Below are positions 9,989 to 18,300 of a stretch of DNA of 22,705 nucleotides, in pieces. Each line of letters begins with the position of its first letter. The first letter of the stretch is position 1. Position numbers and translations under genes: made by a program. The stretch is from Pseudomonadota bacterium (GTDB lineage Bacteria; Pseudomonadota; Gammaproteobacteria; Burkholderiales; Burkholderiaceae_D). The notes beneath the pieces were generated by a model. That model did not search any database, was not told the origin of the DNA, and worked only from the letters and a program-made list of their open reading frames with translations. The stretch is from contig JAFECY010000331.1 in the NCBI GenBank assembly GCA_018241865.1, positions 1 through 22,705 of the forward strand, read 5' to 3'.

Positions 9989-9994
9989 ATTATA
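9989..9994 (-). promoter_or_regulatory. murB: -10 box close to the murB start
   Basis: On the minus strand TATAAT (9994-9989) ends 9 bases before the murB ATG. There is no convincing -35 box at 16-18 bases. If used, the mRNA would have almost no leader. Confidence 0.3.
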
Positions 9995-10080
9995 GACGCA
10001 AGCGAGGGGCTTCGATAGAATGAGCCGATTGAAAAAACGAAAAGCAGCCGGATGCAAAATTCGGCGACCATGGAGCCTGT

Positions 10081-10566
10081 ATGCCGTCATTTGATATTGT
10101 TTCCGAAGCCAATCTGATCGAGGTCAAGAATGCGATCGACCAGAGCAACAAGGAAATTTCCACCCGCTTTGATTTCAAGGGCAGCGATGCCCGCATCGAG
10201 CAAAAAGAGCGCGAGTTGACCGCGTATGCCGATTCCGAATTTCAGTTGAATCAAGTACGTGACGTGCTGACCGGCAAACTGACCAAGCGCAACGTGGACG
10301 TGCGTTTCATGGATATCGGCAAGATCGAGAAGATCGGCGGCGATAAGGTCAAGCAAGTCATCAAGATCAAGAATGGCATCGAATCCGACGCGGCAAAAAA
10401 AATCGTGCGCCTAGTCAAGGATAGCAAGATGAAGGTGCAGGCCAGCATCCAGGGCGACGCGGTACGTATCACCGGCGCTAAACGCGACGACCTGCAATCG
10501 GCAATCGCCATGCTGCGTAAAGATGTCACGGACCTGCCGCTGGAATTCAACAATTTCCGCGATTAA
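10081..10566 (+). CDS. yajQ: YajQ family nucleotide-binding protein (UPF0234)
   Basis: A 161-residue YajQ homologue with two ferredoxin-like halves. Hallmarks are MPSFDIVSE, the [12 protein letters not shown] segment, [21 protein letters not shown], and the C-terminal [10 protein letters not shown]. Members bind nucleic acids and some bind c-di-GMP, acting with a transcription regulator; which applies here is not shown. GGAG lies 8-9 bases before the ATG. It is divergent from murB (101 bp between start codons) and leads a short + strand run of genes to 11560. Confidence 0.94.
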   Translation: MPSFDIVSEANLIEVKNAIDQSNKEISTRFDFKGSDARIEQKERELTAYADSEFQLNQVRDVLTGKLTKRNVDVRFMDIGKIEKIGGDKVKQVIKIKNGIESDAAKKIVRLVKDSKMKVQASIQGDAVRITGAKRDDLQSAIAMLRKDVTDLPLEFNNFRD

Positions 10567-10602
10567 GCGACCATTACCACTCTGCACACTTGGAAGGATG
10601 CC

Positions 10603-10938
10603 ATGCCCCGCTATCGCTTTCCCGCCAGCGGCCCCAGCGCACCCGGTCTGATTAGGGCGGCCGCGCCACCGAAAGAGCAATACCAGTCGGCACTGGAAAG
10701 CCAGTTTCCGCACGTCCTGTCGGCGATCCAAGCGCTATGGGGCTTCAAGGAACTGAACGCCTATTTCACCAAGCTGACCATCGACGAACGCGGCGACCGC
10801 GCCGGTTTTCCAGCCGAAGTCTGGGATGAATTGCACCTGCTGCTGGTCCTGCACCAAGAGCTCTTTCCTGAACCGCTTTTTGCCACCAACACCTCTCGCC
10901 ATGCGCTCGATTTCCCTCGCGATTCTCGCCGTTACTAG
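10603..10938 (+). CDS. Conserved-looking hypothetical protein
   Basis: A 111-residue protein with an excellent ribosome-binding site (GGAAGGA, 6 bases before the ATG). The first ~25 residues are Pro/Ala-rich and probably disordered. The middle ~60 residues (ESQFPHVLSAIQALWGFKELNAYFTKL, then VWDELHLLLVLHQELFP) are predicted helical. There is no signal peptide or membrane segment. I do not recognise a named family. Its end overlaps the next gene by 38 bases, which suggests co-translation. The function is unknown. Confidence 0.7.
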   Translation: MPRYRFPASGPSAPGLIRAAAPPKEQYQSALESQFPHVLSAIQALWGFKELNAYFTKLTIDERGDRAGFPAEVWDELHLLLVLHQELFPEPLFATNTSRHALDFPRDSRRY

Positions 10939-11560
10939 CGGCCTCGCCTTGCTGCCCTGCCCGGCACTGGCTGCCGACATCGCCCTAATCGGCTTATTCC
11001 CCGGCAAGGCGGTATTGGTGATCGATAACGGCGCGCCCAAGACCTACGCCGTCGGCAGCACCATCGCCAGCGACAGTAAGCTGATCGACGTCAGCAGTTC
11101 TGCCGCCGTCATTGAAACCAACGGCAGGCGCCAGACGCTCACGCTCGACGGTTATGTCGCACATGCTGCTGGCTCGCACTCCGGCGCTAGTTCGGGCAAA
11201 GTGATTCTGATGCCAGACAGCAAAGGACATTACATGGCACAAGGGCAAATCAACGGCGGTGCGATTCGCATGTTGCTTGATACCGGTGCCAGCACCATAG
11301 CCCTGCCTGCCAGCGATGCAATCCGTCTTGGCATCGATTACAAAAAGGGGAAAGTTGGCCGAACCAATACCGCCAATGGCGTCACGCAGGTGTATCGCGT
11401 CATGCTCGATACCGTCAAAATCGGCGATATTCAGATCAATCAGGTCGAGGCCGCTGTGCACGAAAGCGGCTTGCCATTCGCGCTGTTGGGCATGTCGTTT
11501 CTGAGTCGAGTGGAAATGCGTAATGAAGGTGGACAGATGATGTTGACCAAGCGTTACTGA
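10901..11560 (+). CDS. Exported retropepsin-like aspartic protease (clan AA)
   Basis: A 219-residue protein with an N-terminal signal peptide (MRSISLAILAVTSGLALLPCPALA, probable cut before ADI). The mature part begins with an SH3-like segment around GLFPGKAVLVI and then a retropepsin domain with catalytic LLDTGAS (Asp127). The later ALLGMSFLSRVEM is the family's conserved C-terminal hydrophobic motif. It matches the bacterial 'clan AA aspartic protease, TIGR02281' type, a single-domain enzyme that should act as a dimer in the periplasm. ATG 10901 was chosen because it gives the signal peptide; an upstream start at 10826 would add Cys-rich unlikely sequence. No separate ribosome-binding site is clear. 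Confidence 0.85.
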   Translation: MRSISLAILAVTSGLALLPCPALAADIALIGLFPGKAVLVIDNGAPKTYAVGSTIASDSKLIDVSSSAAVIETNGRRQTLTLDGYVAHAAGSHSGASSGKVILMPDSKGHYMAQGQINGGAIRMLLDTGASTIALPASDAIRLGIDYKKGKVGRTNTANGVTQVYRVMLDTVKIGDIQINQVEAAVHESGLPFALLGMSFLSRVEMRNEGGQMMLTKRY

Positions 11561-11581
11561 TTCGTTTTTACTTCGCCCAAC

Positions 11582-11610
11582 AAAAAGCGCCGGCATGTCC
11601 GGCGCTTTTT
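11582..11610. terminator. Bidirectional terminator between the protease gene and aroG
   Basis: A perfect stem aaaaagcgccgg (11582-11593) / ccggcgcttttt (11599-11610) with a 5-base loop and A/T tracts at both ends serves the two convergent genes. Confidence 0.88.
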
Positions 11611-11629
11611 GCTGGTAAGGAAAACCGAT

Positions 11630-12694
11630 TTATTCCGGTTCCCGCACATGACGACGCTGCTTGACTGCGTCCGCCAAACCTTCCAGCACTTGCAAGCTCT
11701 GATCCCAGTTGATGCAACCGTCAGTGATCGACTGACCATAAGTCAGTTCCTTGCCCGGCACCAGATCTTGGCGACCCGCCACGAGGTGCGACTCAACCAT
11801 CACGCCGACGATGCGTTCATCGCCGCCGGCAATCTGACGCGCGATGTCGGCACATACCGGCACCTGGTTTTCCGGTTTCTTGGAACTGTTGGCATGCGAG
11901 GCATCGATCATCAGGCGCGAGGCCAAGCCGCTCTTGGCGATGTCTTGGCAAGCCGCTTCGACACTGGCAGCGTCATAGTTGGGTGCTTTGCCGCCGCGCA
12001 GGATGATGTGGCAATCCTCGTTACCGGCAGTCGAGACAATGGCCGAGTGACCGCCCTTGGTCACCGACAGGAAGTGGTGCGGCTGCGACGCCGCTTTGAT
12101 CGCATCGACCGCGATCTTGACGTTGCCGTCGGTGCCGTTCTTGAAACCGACCGGGCACGACAAGCCGGAGGCCAGTTCGCGGTGTACCTGCGATTCGGTG
12201 GTACGTGCGCCGATCGCACCCCAACTGATGAGGTCGGCGAAATACTGCGGGCTGATCACGTCGAGAAATTCGGTGCCGGCAGGCAGGCCGAGTTCATTGA
12301 TGTTCAGCAGCAGTTCGCGCGCAATGCGCAAGCCGTCGTTGATGCGGAAGCTGTTGTCGAGATACGGATCGTTGATTAAGCCTTTCCAGCCGACCGTGGT
12401 GCGCGGCTTCTCGAAATACACGCGCATGATGATTTCCAGTTCGCCGGCGTACTTGGCACGCGCCTTGACCAGCAGATTGGCGTATTCCATCGCCGCCTTG
12501 GTATCGTGGATCGAACACGGGCCGATGACCACCATCACGCGGTCGTCCTGGCCGTGCAGGATGCGATGCAAAGCCGTACGCGCCGAAGCAGCGGTGGTGG
12601 CCGCTTTTTCGGAACAAGCAAATTCACGGATCAAATGCGAAGGGGGCGTCAGTTCTTTCAATTCACGGATCCTCAGATCGTCGGTGCGCGGCAT
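11630..12694 (-). CDS. aroG: 3-deoxy-7-phosphoheptulonate (DAHP) synthase, class I
   Basis: It condenses phosphoenolpyruvate and erythrose 4-phosphate in the first step of aromatic amino acid synthesis. The 354-residue protein has the metal-ligand GPCSIHD (Cys60), EKPRTTVGWKGL, GARTTESQVHRELASGLSCPVGFKNGTDG-type core segments, MIDASHANSSK and VGVMVESHL. The N-terminal DDLRIRELKELTPP closely resembles E. coli AroG and is the region that carries feedback control by an aromatic amino acid. AAGGAG lies 7-8 bases before the ATG. Expression is probably governed by the leader peptide and terminator at 12770-12909. It is the last gene of the minus-strand run yhdP, nitrilase, tldD, aroG. Confidence 0.96.
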   Translation of the reverse strand: MPRTDDLRIRELKELTPPSHLIREFACSEKAATTAASARTALHRILHGQDDRVMVVIGPCSIHDTKAAMEYANLLVKARAKYAGELEIIMRVYFEKPRTTVGWKGLINDPYLDNSFRINDGLRIARELLLNINELGLPAGTEFLDVISPQYFADLISWGAIGARTTESQVHRELASGLSCPVGFKNGTDGNVKIAVDAIKAASQPHHFLSVTKGGHSAIVSTAGNEDCHIILRGGKAPNYDAASVEAACQDIAKSGLASRLMIDASHANSSKKPENQVPVCADIARQIAGGDERIVGVMVESHLVAGRQDLVPGKELTYGQSITDGCINWDQSLQVLEGLADAVKQRRHVREPE

Positions 12695-12769
12695 GGTTTT
12701 CTCCTTAAATCAGTTAAATCATGTTGGGGACAGGCTGTGGCTACGTGTAACGCCGTCCCGCAATCGATC

Positions 12770-12801
12770 AAAATAAAAAAACCGCCATCGCTGGCGGTTT
12801 T
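12770..12801 (-). terminator. Attenuator terminator in the aroG leader
   Basis: On the minus strand a stem accgcca / tggcggt with a gcga loop (12798-12781) is extended by A-T pairs and followed by a T-rich run (12781-12770). It sits between the leader peptide and aroG. The 3' arm, written on the plus strand as accgccatcg (12781-12790), is repeated exactly at 12851-12860 within the leader-peptide codons; that copy can pair with the 5' arm and would then prevent the terminator. Confidence 0.82.
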
Positions 12802-12837
12802 CAGAAATTCGGTTCAGGGCTTTTACTATCCACGCGC

Positions 12838-12909
12838 TTACCGCTTTTCCACCGCCATCGGGCTGGAATAGCTAAAGTAAAAATAAAAGTAAACGGGTGC
12901 GGAAGTCAT
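12838..12909 (-). CDS. Tyr/Phe-rich leader peptide of the aroG attenuator
   Basis: A 23-residue peptide, MTSAPVYFYFYFSYSS then PMAVEKR, with four Tyr and three Phe codons among residues 7-14. A GAG lies five bases upstream of the ATG and is a weak ribosome-binding site. It ends 37 bases before the terminator stem and contains the antiterminator copy (12860-12851) just after the Tyr/Phe run. Ribosome stalling early in that run would leave that copy free to pair with the terminator's 5' arm, whereas a ribosome reaching the stop codon would cover it. This is the classic arrangement of pheA- and trp-type leaders. It is too short for ordinary gene finders. Confidence 0.8.
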   Translation of the reverse strand: MTSAPVYFYFYFSYSSPMAVEKR

Positions 12910-12942
12910 AGCAGCTCATACTTCAAAGACATCGGTTCAAGG

Positions 12943-12971
12943 ATAGTGCAATAAATCGGCCTGTTTTGCAA
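12943..12971 (-). promoter_or_regulatory. Weak candidate promoter for the aroG leader
   Basis: TTGCAA (12971-12966) and CACTAT (12948-12943) lie 17 bases apart on the minus strand, about 35 bases before the leader peptide. Each matches consensus only partly. No better pair is visible between the tldD stop and the peptide. Confidence 0.3.
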
Positions 12972-12995
12972 GCCGGGCTGTTGTTTTGACAAAAA

Positions 12996-14456
12996 TCAAG
13001 CCGTGCCGCCGACGGTCACGCCGTCGATACGCAAGGTCGGCTGGCCGACCCCGACCGGCACGCTCTGTCCTTCCTTGCCGCACACGCCGACGCCGGAATC
13101 GAGTCGCATGTCATTGCCGATCATCGAAACACGATTCAACACATCCGGGCCGTTGCCGATCAGCGTCGCGCCCTTGACCGGATACGTCACCTTGCCATTT
13201 TCGATCATATAAGCCTCGCTGGCGGAGAACACGAATTTGCCGTTGGTGATATCGACCTGACCACCACCGAAATTCACCGCATACAAACCGTTCTTCACCG
13301 AAGCGAGAATTTCCGCCGGATCTTTGTCGCCGGCCAGCATGTAGGTATTGGTCATGCGCGGCATCGGCAGGTGCGCGAAAGACTCGCGTCGCGCATTGCC
13401 AGTCACCGCCATATTCATCAGACGCGCATTCATAGTGTCCTGGATATAGCCTTTCAGGATGCCATCTTCGATCAGCGTGGTGCACTGGGTCGGGTTGCCT
13501 TCGTCATCGACGTTGAGCGAACCGCGACGATCGGCGATGGTGCCGTCATCCACGACCGTCACGCCCTTGGCGGCGACGCGCTCGCCGATGCGGCCGGAGA
13601 AGGTGCTGGAGCCTTTACGATTGAAATCGCCTTCGAGGCCATGACCAACCGCTTCATGCAGCAGCACACCGGGCCAGCCGGGGCCGAGCACCACGGTCAT
13701 CGGACCGGCCGGTGCGGGACGCGCATCCAGATTCACCAGCGCCGAATCGACTGCTTCGGCGGCATATTGTTCCAGCAATGCGTCGCTGAAATAATCATAG
13801 CGATAACGACCGCCGCCGCCGGATGAGCCCATTTCACGCCGGCCATTTTGCTCGGCGATCACCGTCACCGACACCCGCACCAACGGCCGAATGTCGGCCG
13901 CCAGCACGCCATCGCTGCGCAACACCAGCACCACGTCGTATTCGCCGGCCAAACCTGCCATCACTTGCACCACGCGCGGATCGCGGGCGCGGGCGATGCG
14001 TTCGACCTTTTCCAGCAAAGCGACTTTTTGCGCGGCGTCGAGCGAGGTCAGCGGATCGTTCGGCAGATACAACTTGCGACTACCGCCCGCTTGCACCGTC
14101 GTCGCCACTTTGATCTTGCCTGCGCCTTGACGGGCGATGGTGCGCGTAGCCGCTGCTGCTTCCAACAAAGCCCGTTCGGAAATTTCATCGGAATAGGAAA
14201 ACGCCGTTTTATCGCCGGAGACCGCGCGCACGCCGACACCTTGGTCGATGGAAAAACTGCCGGTCTTGACGATGCCTTCTTCCAAACTCCAGCCTTCGTT
14301 TTTCGTGAACTGAAAATACAGATCAGCGTAATCGACCTTATGGCTGAACATCGAGCCGAGCGCCTTGAGCAGTTTGGATTCGTCGAGGCCGAAAGGTGTG
14401 AGCAAAATGTCGCGCGCAACGGCGAGCGTGGCGAGGTTCGGTTCAAATGGAGTCAT
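12996..14456 (-). CDS. tldD: TldD metalloprotease subunit
   Basis: TldD pairs with TldE/PmbA in a zinc protease that processes small peptides such as microcins and degrades unfolded peptides. The 486-residue protein has the catalytic HEAVGH motif at 267-272 and a conserved Cys459 (VGVCGKEG), both in the positions known for E. coli TldD. Glycine-rich segments ([28 protein letters not shown]) are typical. TldE is not in this window. The start at 14456 lacks an obvious ribosome-binding site. It follows the nitrilase gene by 99 bp on the same strand. Confidence 0.95.
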   Translation of the reverse strand: MTPFEPNLATLAVARDILLTPFGLDESKLLKALGSMFSHKVDYADLYFQFTKNEGWSLEEGIVKTGSFSIDQGVGVRAVSGDKTAFSYSDEISERALLEAAAATRTIARQGAGKIKVATTVQAGGSRKLYLPNDPLTSLDAAQKVALLEKVERIARARDPRVVQVMAGLAGEYDVVLVLRSDGVLAADIRPLVRVSVTVIAEQNGRREMGSSGGGGRYRYDYFSDALLEQYAAEAVDSALVNLDARPAPAGPMTVVLGPGWPGVLLHEAVGHGLEGDFNRKGSSTFSGRIGERVAAKGVTVVDDGTIADRRGSLNVDDEGNPTQCTTLIEDGILKGYIQDTMNARLMNMAVTGNARRESFAHLPMPRMTNTYMLAGDKDPAEILASVKNGLYAVNFGGGQVDITNGKFVFSASEAYMIENGKVTYPVKGATLIGNGPDVLNRVSMIGNDMRLDSGVGVCGKEGQSVPVGVGQPTLRIDGVTVGGTA

Positions 14457-14555
14457 GGCATAGTGGCGAAACAGTATCGCCGTAAAAAACGAAAGATAAG
14501 TTGATTGTAGAACATCCGGCGTTGGCAGGTTGATCGATGCCGATCAGAGCTTGCA

Positions 14556-15362
14556 TCAGAGTTTACGATGGCGCAACGCCGGCAGGCTGTCGCGCACACT
14601 GTTCAGCATCTGCATTTCCATCTCGCCGACAATCACGCCCTCGCCTTCCGGCAGCACCGCTTTGATCTCACCCCAAGGGTCGATCAACATGCTATGCCCC
14701 CAAGTGCGGCGACCGTTGACGTGCGTACCGCCTTGCGCTGCGGCTAACACATAACACTGATTTTCAATGGCGCGCGCGCGCAGCAATGTTTCCCAATGAG
14801 CGCGACCCGTCGTATAGGTAAACGCCGCCGGTACCACGATCAACGACACCGGCCCCATAGCGCGATACAGTTCAGGGAAGCGCAAGTCGTAGCAGACCGA
14901 CAAACCGACCAAGCCGAAGGGCGCACCGAACACCGTCACATCTTTGCCCGGCACGATGGTCTGCGATTCGTCGTACGATTCCTCCCCCTTGCGGAAGCCG
15001 AACAAATGTATTTTGTCGTAACGCGACACCATCATGCCTTCAGGGGAATACACCAGCGTCGCATTCATCACCTTGCCAGCCTCCGGCGCGACCAGCGGCA
15101 GCGTGCCGCCGATCAGCCAGATGTTTTGCTCGCGTGCGATGTCGGCCATGCATTGTTGAATCGGTCCGCCAGTGACGGCTTCCGCCATCGCCACCTTATC
15201 GCTGTCACGCATGCCCATGATCGGCCAATATTCCGGCAGCAGCACCAATTGCGCGCCTTGCTCCTTTGCCGCACCAATCAGGCGGCGCGCCGTCGCGATA
15301 TTGTCCGCAACCACCGGGGTCGATACCATCTGCACCGCCGCGACTTTGATTTTTTCTGTCAT
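14556..15362 (-). CDS. Carbon-nitrogen hydrolase (Nit1/deaminated-glutathione amidase-like)
   Basis: A 268-residue nitrilase-superfamily amidase with the full catalytic triad: Glu44 (LLPEYWP), Lys117 (RYDKIHLF) and Cys157 (VCYDLRFPEL). The GRAHWETLLRARAIENQCYV segment and length match the Nit1/NitA group, whose known job is hydrolysing deaminated glutathione; the substrate here is inferred only. The ATG at 15362 is preferred because AAGGA lies 8 bases upstream; a TTG two codons earlier is too close. Only two bases separate it from the stop of yhdP, so the two are surely co-transcribed. Confidence 0.9.
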   Translation of the reverse strand: MTEKIKVAAVQMVSTPVVADNIATARRLIGAAKEQGAQLVLLPEYWPIMGMRDSDKVAMAEAVTGGPIQQCMADIAREQNIWLIGGTLPLVAPEAGKVMNATLVYSPEGMMVSRYDKIHLFGFRKGEESYDESQTIVPGKDVTVFGAPFGLVGLSVCYDLRFPELYRAMGPVSLIVVPAAFTYTTGRAHWETLLRARAIENQCYVLAAAQGGTHVNGRRTWGHSMLIDPWGEIKAVLPEGEGVIVGEMEMQMLNSVRDSLPALRHRKL

Positions 15363-15364
15363 GT

Positions 15365-18300
15365 TCAATTTCCTTCCACCGAAGTGATTGCCGATGCGCT
15401 GCTCTGCCCGGCCGCACCATGATCCGTTTTTCGCTCCAATTTGGTAACGACCGGCTCAGACCACGGACCGGTGATCTGGTATTCAAAAGTGAAGGCGCGC
15501 TTCAAGGGTTCACGCAGGAACAATTGCGCGAGAAAGGCACCAATGCCAATTGCCGGATTGAGCGCAACCAATCCAATCGTTGCATCGGCATTGATTTCTG
15601 GAATCACCACCACATGCAGGTTGGTCGTTTCGCGGGCGATATCGACCGTGCCATCCATCCCGACCGTCGCAGCGAGTCCGCGCATCTTGAAGCTGTCGGT
15701 CTTGGCAACGCCGCGCTCTATCGTCGCATTACCTGCGACATTATCAAAAGCAAACCCTGCGGCAAACACGTCTCGAAAATCGAGCGCGAGGCGACGCGGG
15801 ATGGATTGCAAACTCAACACGCCCAACAACTTGGCTGCGCTCGGCTCGACTTTCAAAAACTGGCCGGCACCGATGTCCAACGTCAAATTTCCCGTCAGCG
15901 AAGGAATATCGAGACTGAAAGGTAAGCCGCGCCAGTTGATGTCCCCATTCAATTTACCGCGTCCGCCGCGCAACACTTTTTCATAACCAAAACGATCCAA
16001 CAGCCTACCTGCATCGGCGATATCCAATGTGTAATTCAAACTGGTTTGGTTCACACCATTTTGATTTACCCATTTTCCACTCGCATCCAACTTGCCGTCG
16101 GGGTTGGTGATCTTCAAACTGTTAATCAGCCATTCGCGCCCGATAGGTCCTCGGCTGTTTTTCGCTTGTAATTCGAGTTGACCGAGTTTTTTGCCGAACA
16201 GTTCAAAATTCTCGGCGACGATATCCAGCGCGGGGATCTGCTGCGTCGTTGCTTTTTTTCCTTCCAACAAATCCGACACGTCTTTCACTGCCGATTTGGG
16301 AATGATGAGCGTCGCCAACCGTGCCGTGACCCGTCCCATGCCGCGCCCAGAACGCGATTGCTGCCAAGTGAGATAGCCGGATGCTTGTTCGGAATCGATG
16401 TTGGCTTGCCAAACGTTTTGCTGATGCGATGCGCCGACCACCACGTTGTCAAGCTTACGGCCAGCCACGAATAATTCAACGGCGCTTACGGCCAACACAT
16501 CGGGATCGACGTATTGCGTCCACGCGGAAGCAGGTGTGGCGGCACTTGCAGCGGCACTATCGCCACCGTCGCCACTAATCGCATCGATATAATCATTCCA
16601 ATCGTCGAGACTAAGCGAGCGCAGATTGACGTTGGCGATCAGACCGCTGTCCGGCTGTGGCGCCGGCACATTGACGCCAATGCCGCCGCGCACCACGCGC
16701 CAGACGGCGTTCTTTTCATTGCCCTTCTGCCGCTCGTAACGTGCCGACAGGGTGGAACCCAGCGTCATGCGGATTTCCTCGGCAGCCTGCGCCCTTCCTG
16801 TTGCCGGCAAACCGACCAACTGCAACTTCAGCGGCATGGCGTCTTTGGCCGGTTTGTTAAGCGGCACAGGAAAGTTCAGCCCCAGCCCCTGCAGCGAGGA
16901 TTCCACCGTGATTTCTGGATGCCCATGCTTTTTCACGAATACCGTGGCGCTGTAGCGCGTGCTGCCGTTCAGCGATTTCGCCACGCGCTGCATGGCTGGT
17001 AGCGGGTAAGCTTTGCGCACGCCATCGGCGCTGATACCGCCGGCAGCTTTGACCAAGATGTCGCCATTTCCTTGCGAGCCGCCAGAAATTTCTGCCTGCG
17101 CGCCGAGGAAATTCGCTTTCAAGGGCGGAAGGGTAAAGCCCTTCTCGCTGAATTCCAACTTGCCGCTGGCGATTTTCAGCTCCGGCATGCCATCGAACAG
17201 CACGATGTCGTTGTTATCGAACTGCAGCGCGCCCTGCACTTTGGCGTCATTGATGGACGCCAAAGGCAGATGCAATTTCAACGCCAGCTTCGCATTGCCG
17301 CTCGCCTTGGTGTCTTCAGTGAAATCGCCTATCCATTCACTCACCGGGCTGCGCGCCACATAGTCGAGGAAGCGCTGCATCGGCCCGGCGGCATTGCCAT
17401 CGATGTCGAGTATCGTGCTGTGCGCCATCAAGTCCGGCACCACCGCTTTGACATTGGTGAGTTGAACACCCTTGGTAAGCGCGCTGTCGGCCCGAATCTC
17501 CATGCGAGAACGATCGAAGCGGATACTGCCCTTGATTTCTTCGGCCAGCGGCCAAAGCGGAGACTTGCCATCCTTGGCGAACAGCGTCGGATCGTAATTG
17601 ATCCGACCATCGACGATGCGGCCACTGACCTGAAATTCGCCCTTCGGCCTACCATCCGGCTGCGCGACGTTAAATGGGAAGTCGCTGAGCTTGCCTTTGA
17701 GTCTAATCGACAGATTCTGCGCCTTGCCACCCAACAAGCCGTCTTGCAGCCACTTCCGCAAATGCTCCGGTGTTTGCGCCGGCAGGTAATTCGCCACTTT
17801 ATCCAACGCGATTTCATTGATCTTGCCGGTCAGGTCGATCTCGCCGAAAGCGTCGCCCTGCTTTTCCTTTAGAGATATCTTGTGCGTGCCGGCGAAAGAG
17901 CCACTCACGCCTTGCTGCGCGAATTGCATCTGGTCGATTTGCAGCAACAACTGGTCATCTCGATCGAACACCCAACCGGCGCGCATGTCGAGCCGATCAA
18001 AAGCCATGATCGGCTCGCTGAAATAACCGGGCAGATTCAGTCGCAACGCCGAAGAAGCCAACGTGAAATGGCCTTCCTTGTCATTGGCGTCGATGCTGCC
18101 CGTGAGATTATCGAATCCGGGAATGCCGGGTAACGCGGCTTGCGCCGGTTGCTTGCCACGTGCCGGCTGTGCCGGGCGCGGCGCTTGCGAATTCATGCTG
18201 AGTCCGATGAATTGTCCCTTGATGCTATAGGAAACCAGATGCGGGTACGTGCCTTGCCATTGCACGGCGATGTCCTTCAATTGTCCGCGTGGCAGGAAAG

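Noticed and set aside
9980-10090. N-terminal extension of murB
   Set aside because: It would overlap the yajQ start and does not resemble MurB; the ATG at 9979 gives the expected N-terminus.
12862-12930. Other short ORFs in the aroG leader (MSLKYELL, MSCYDFRTRLLLFLL)
   Set aside because: They lack a run of aromatic codons and end before the alternative pairing region; the frame starting at 12909 fits an attenuator far better.
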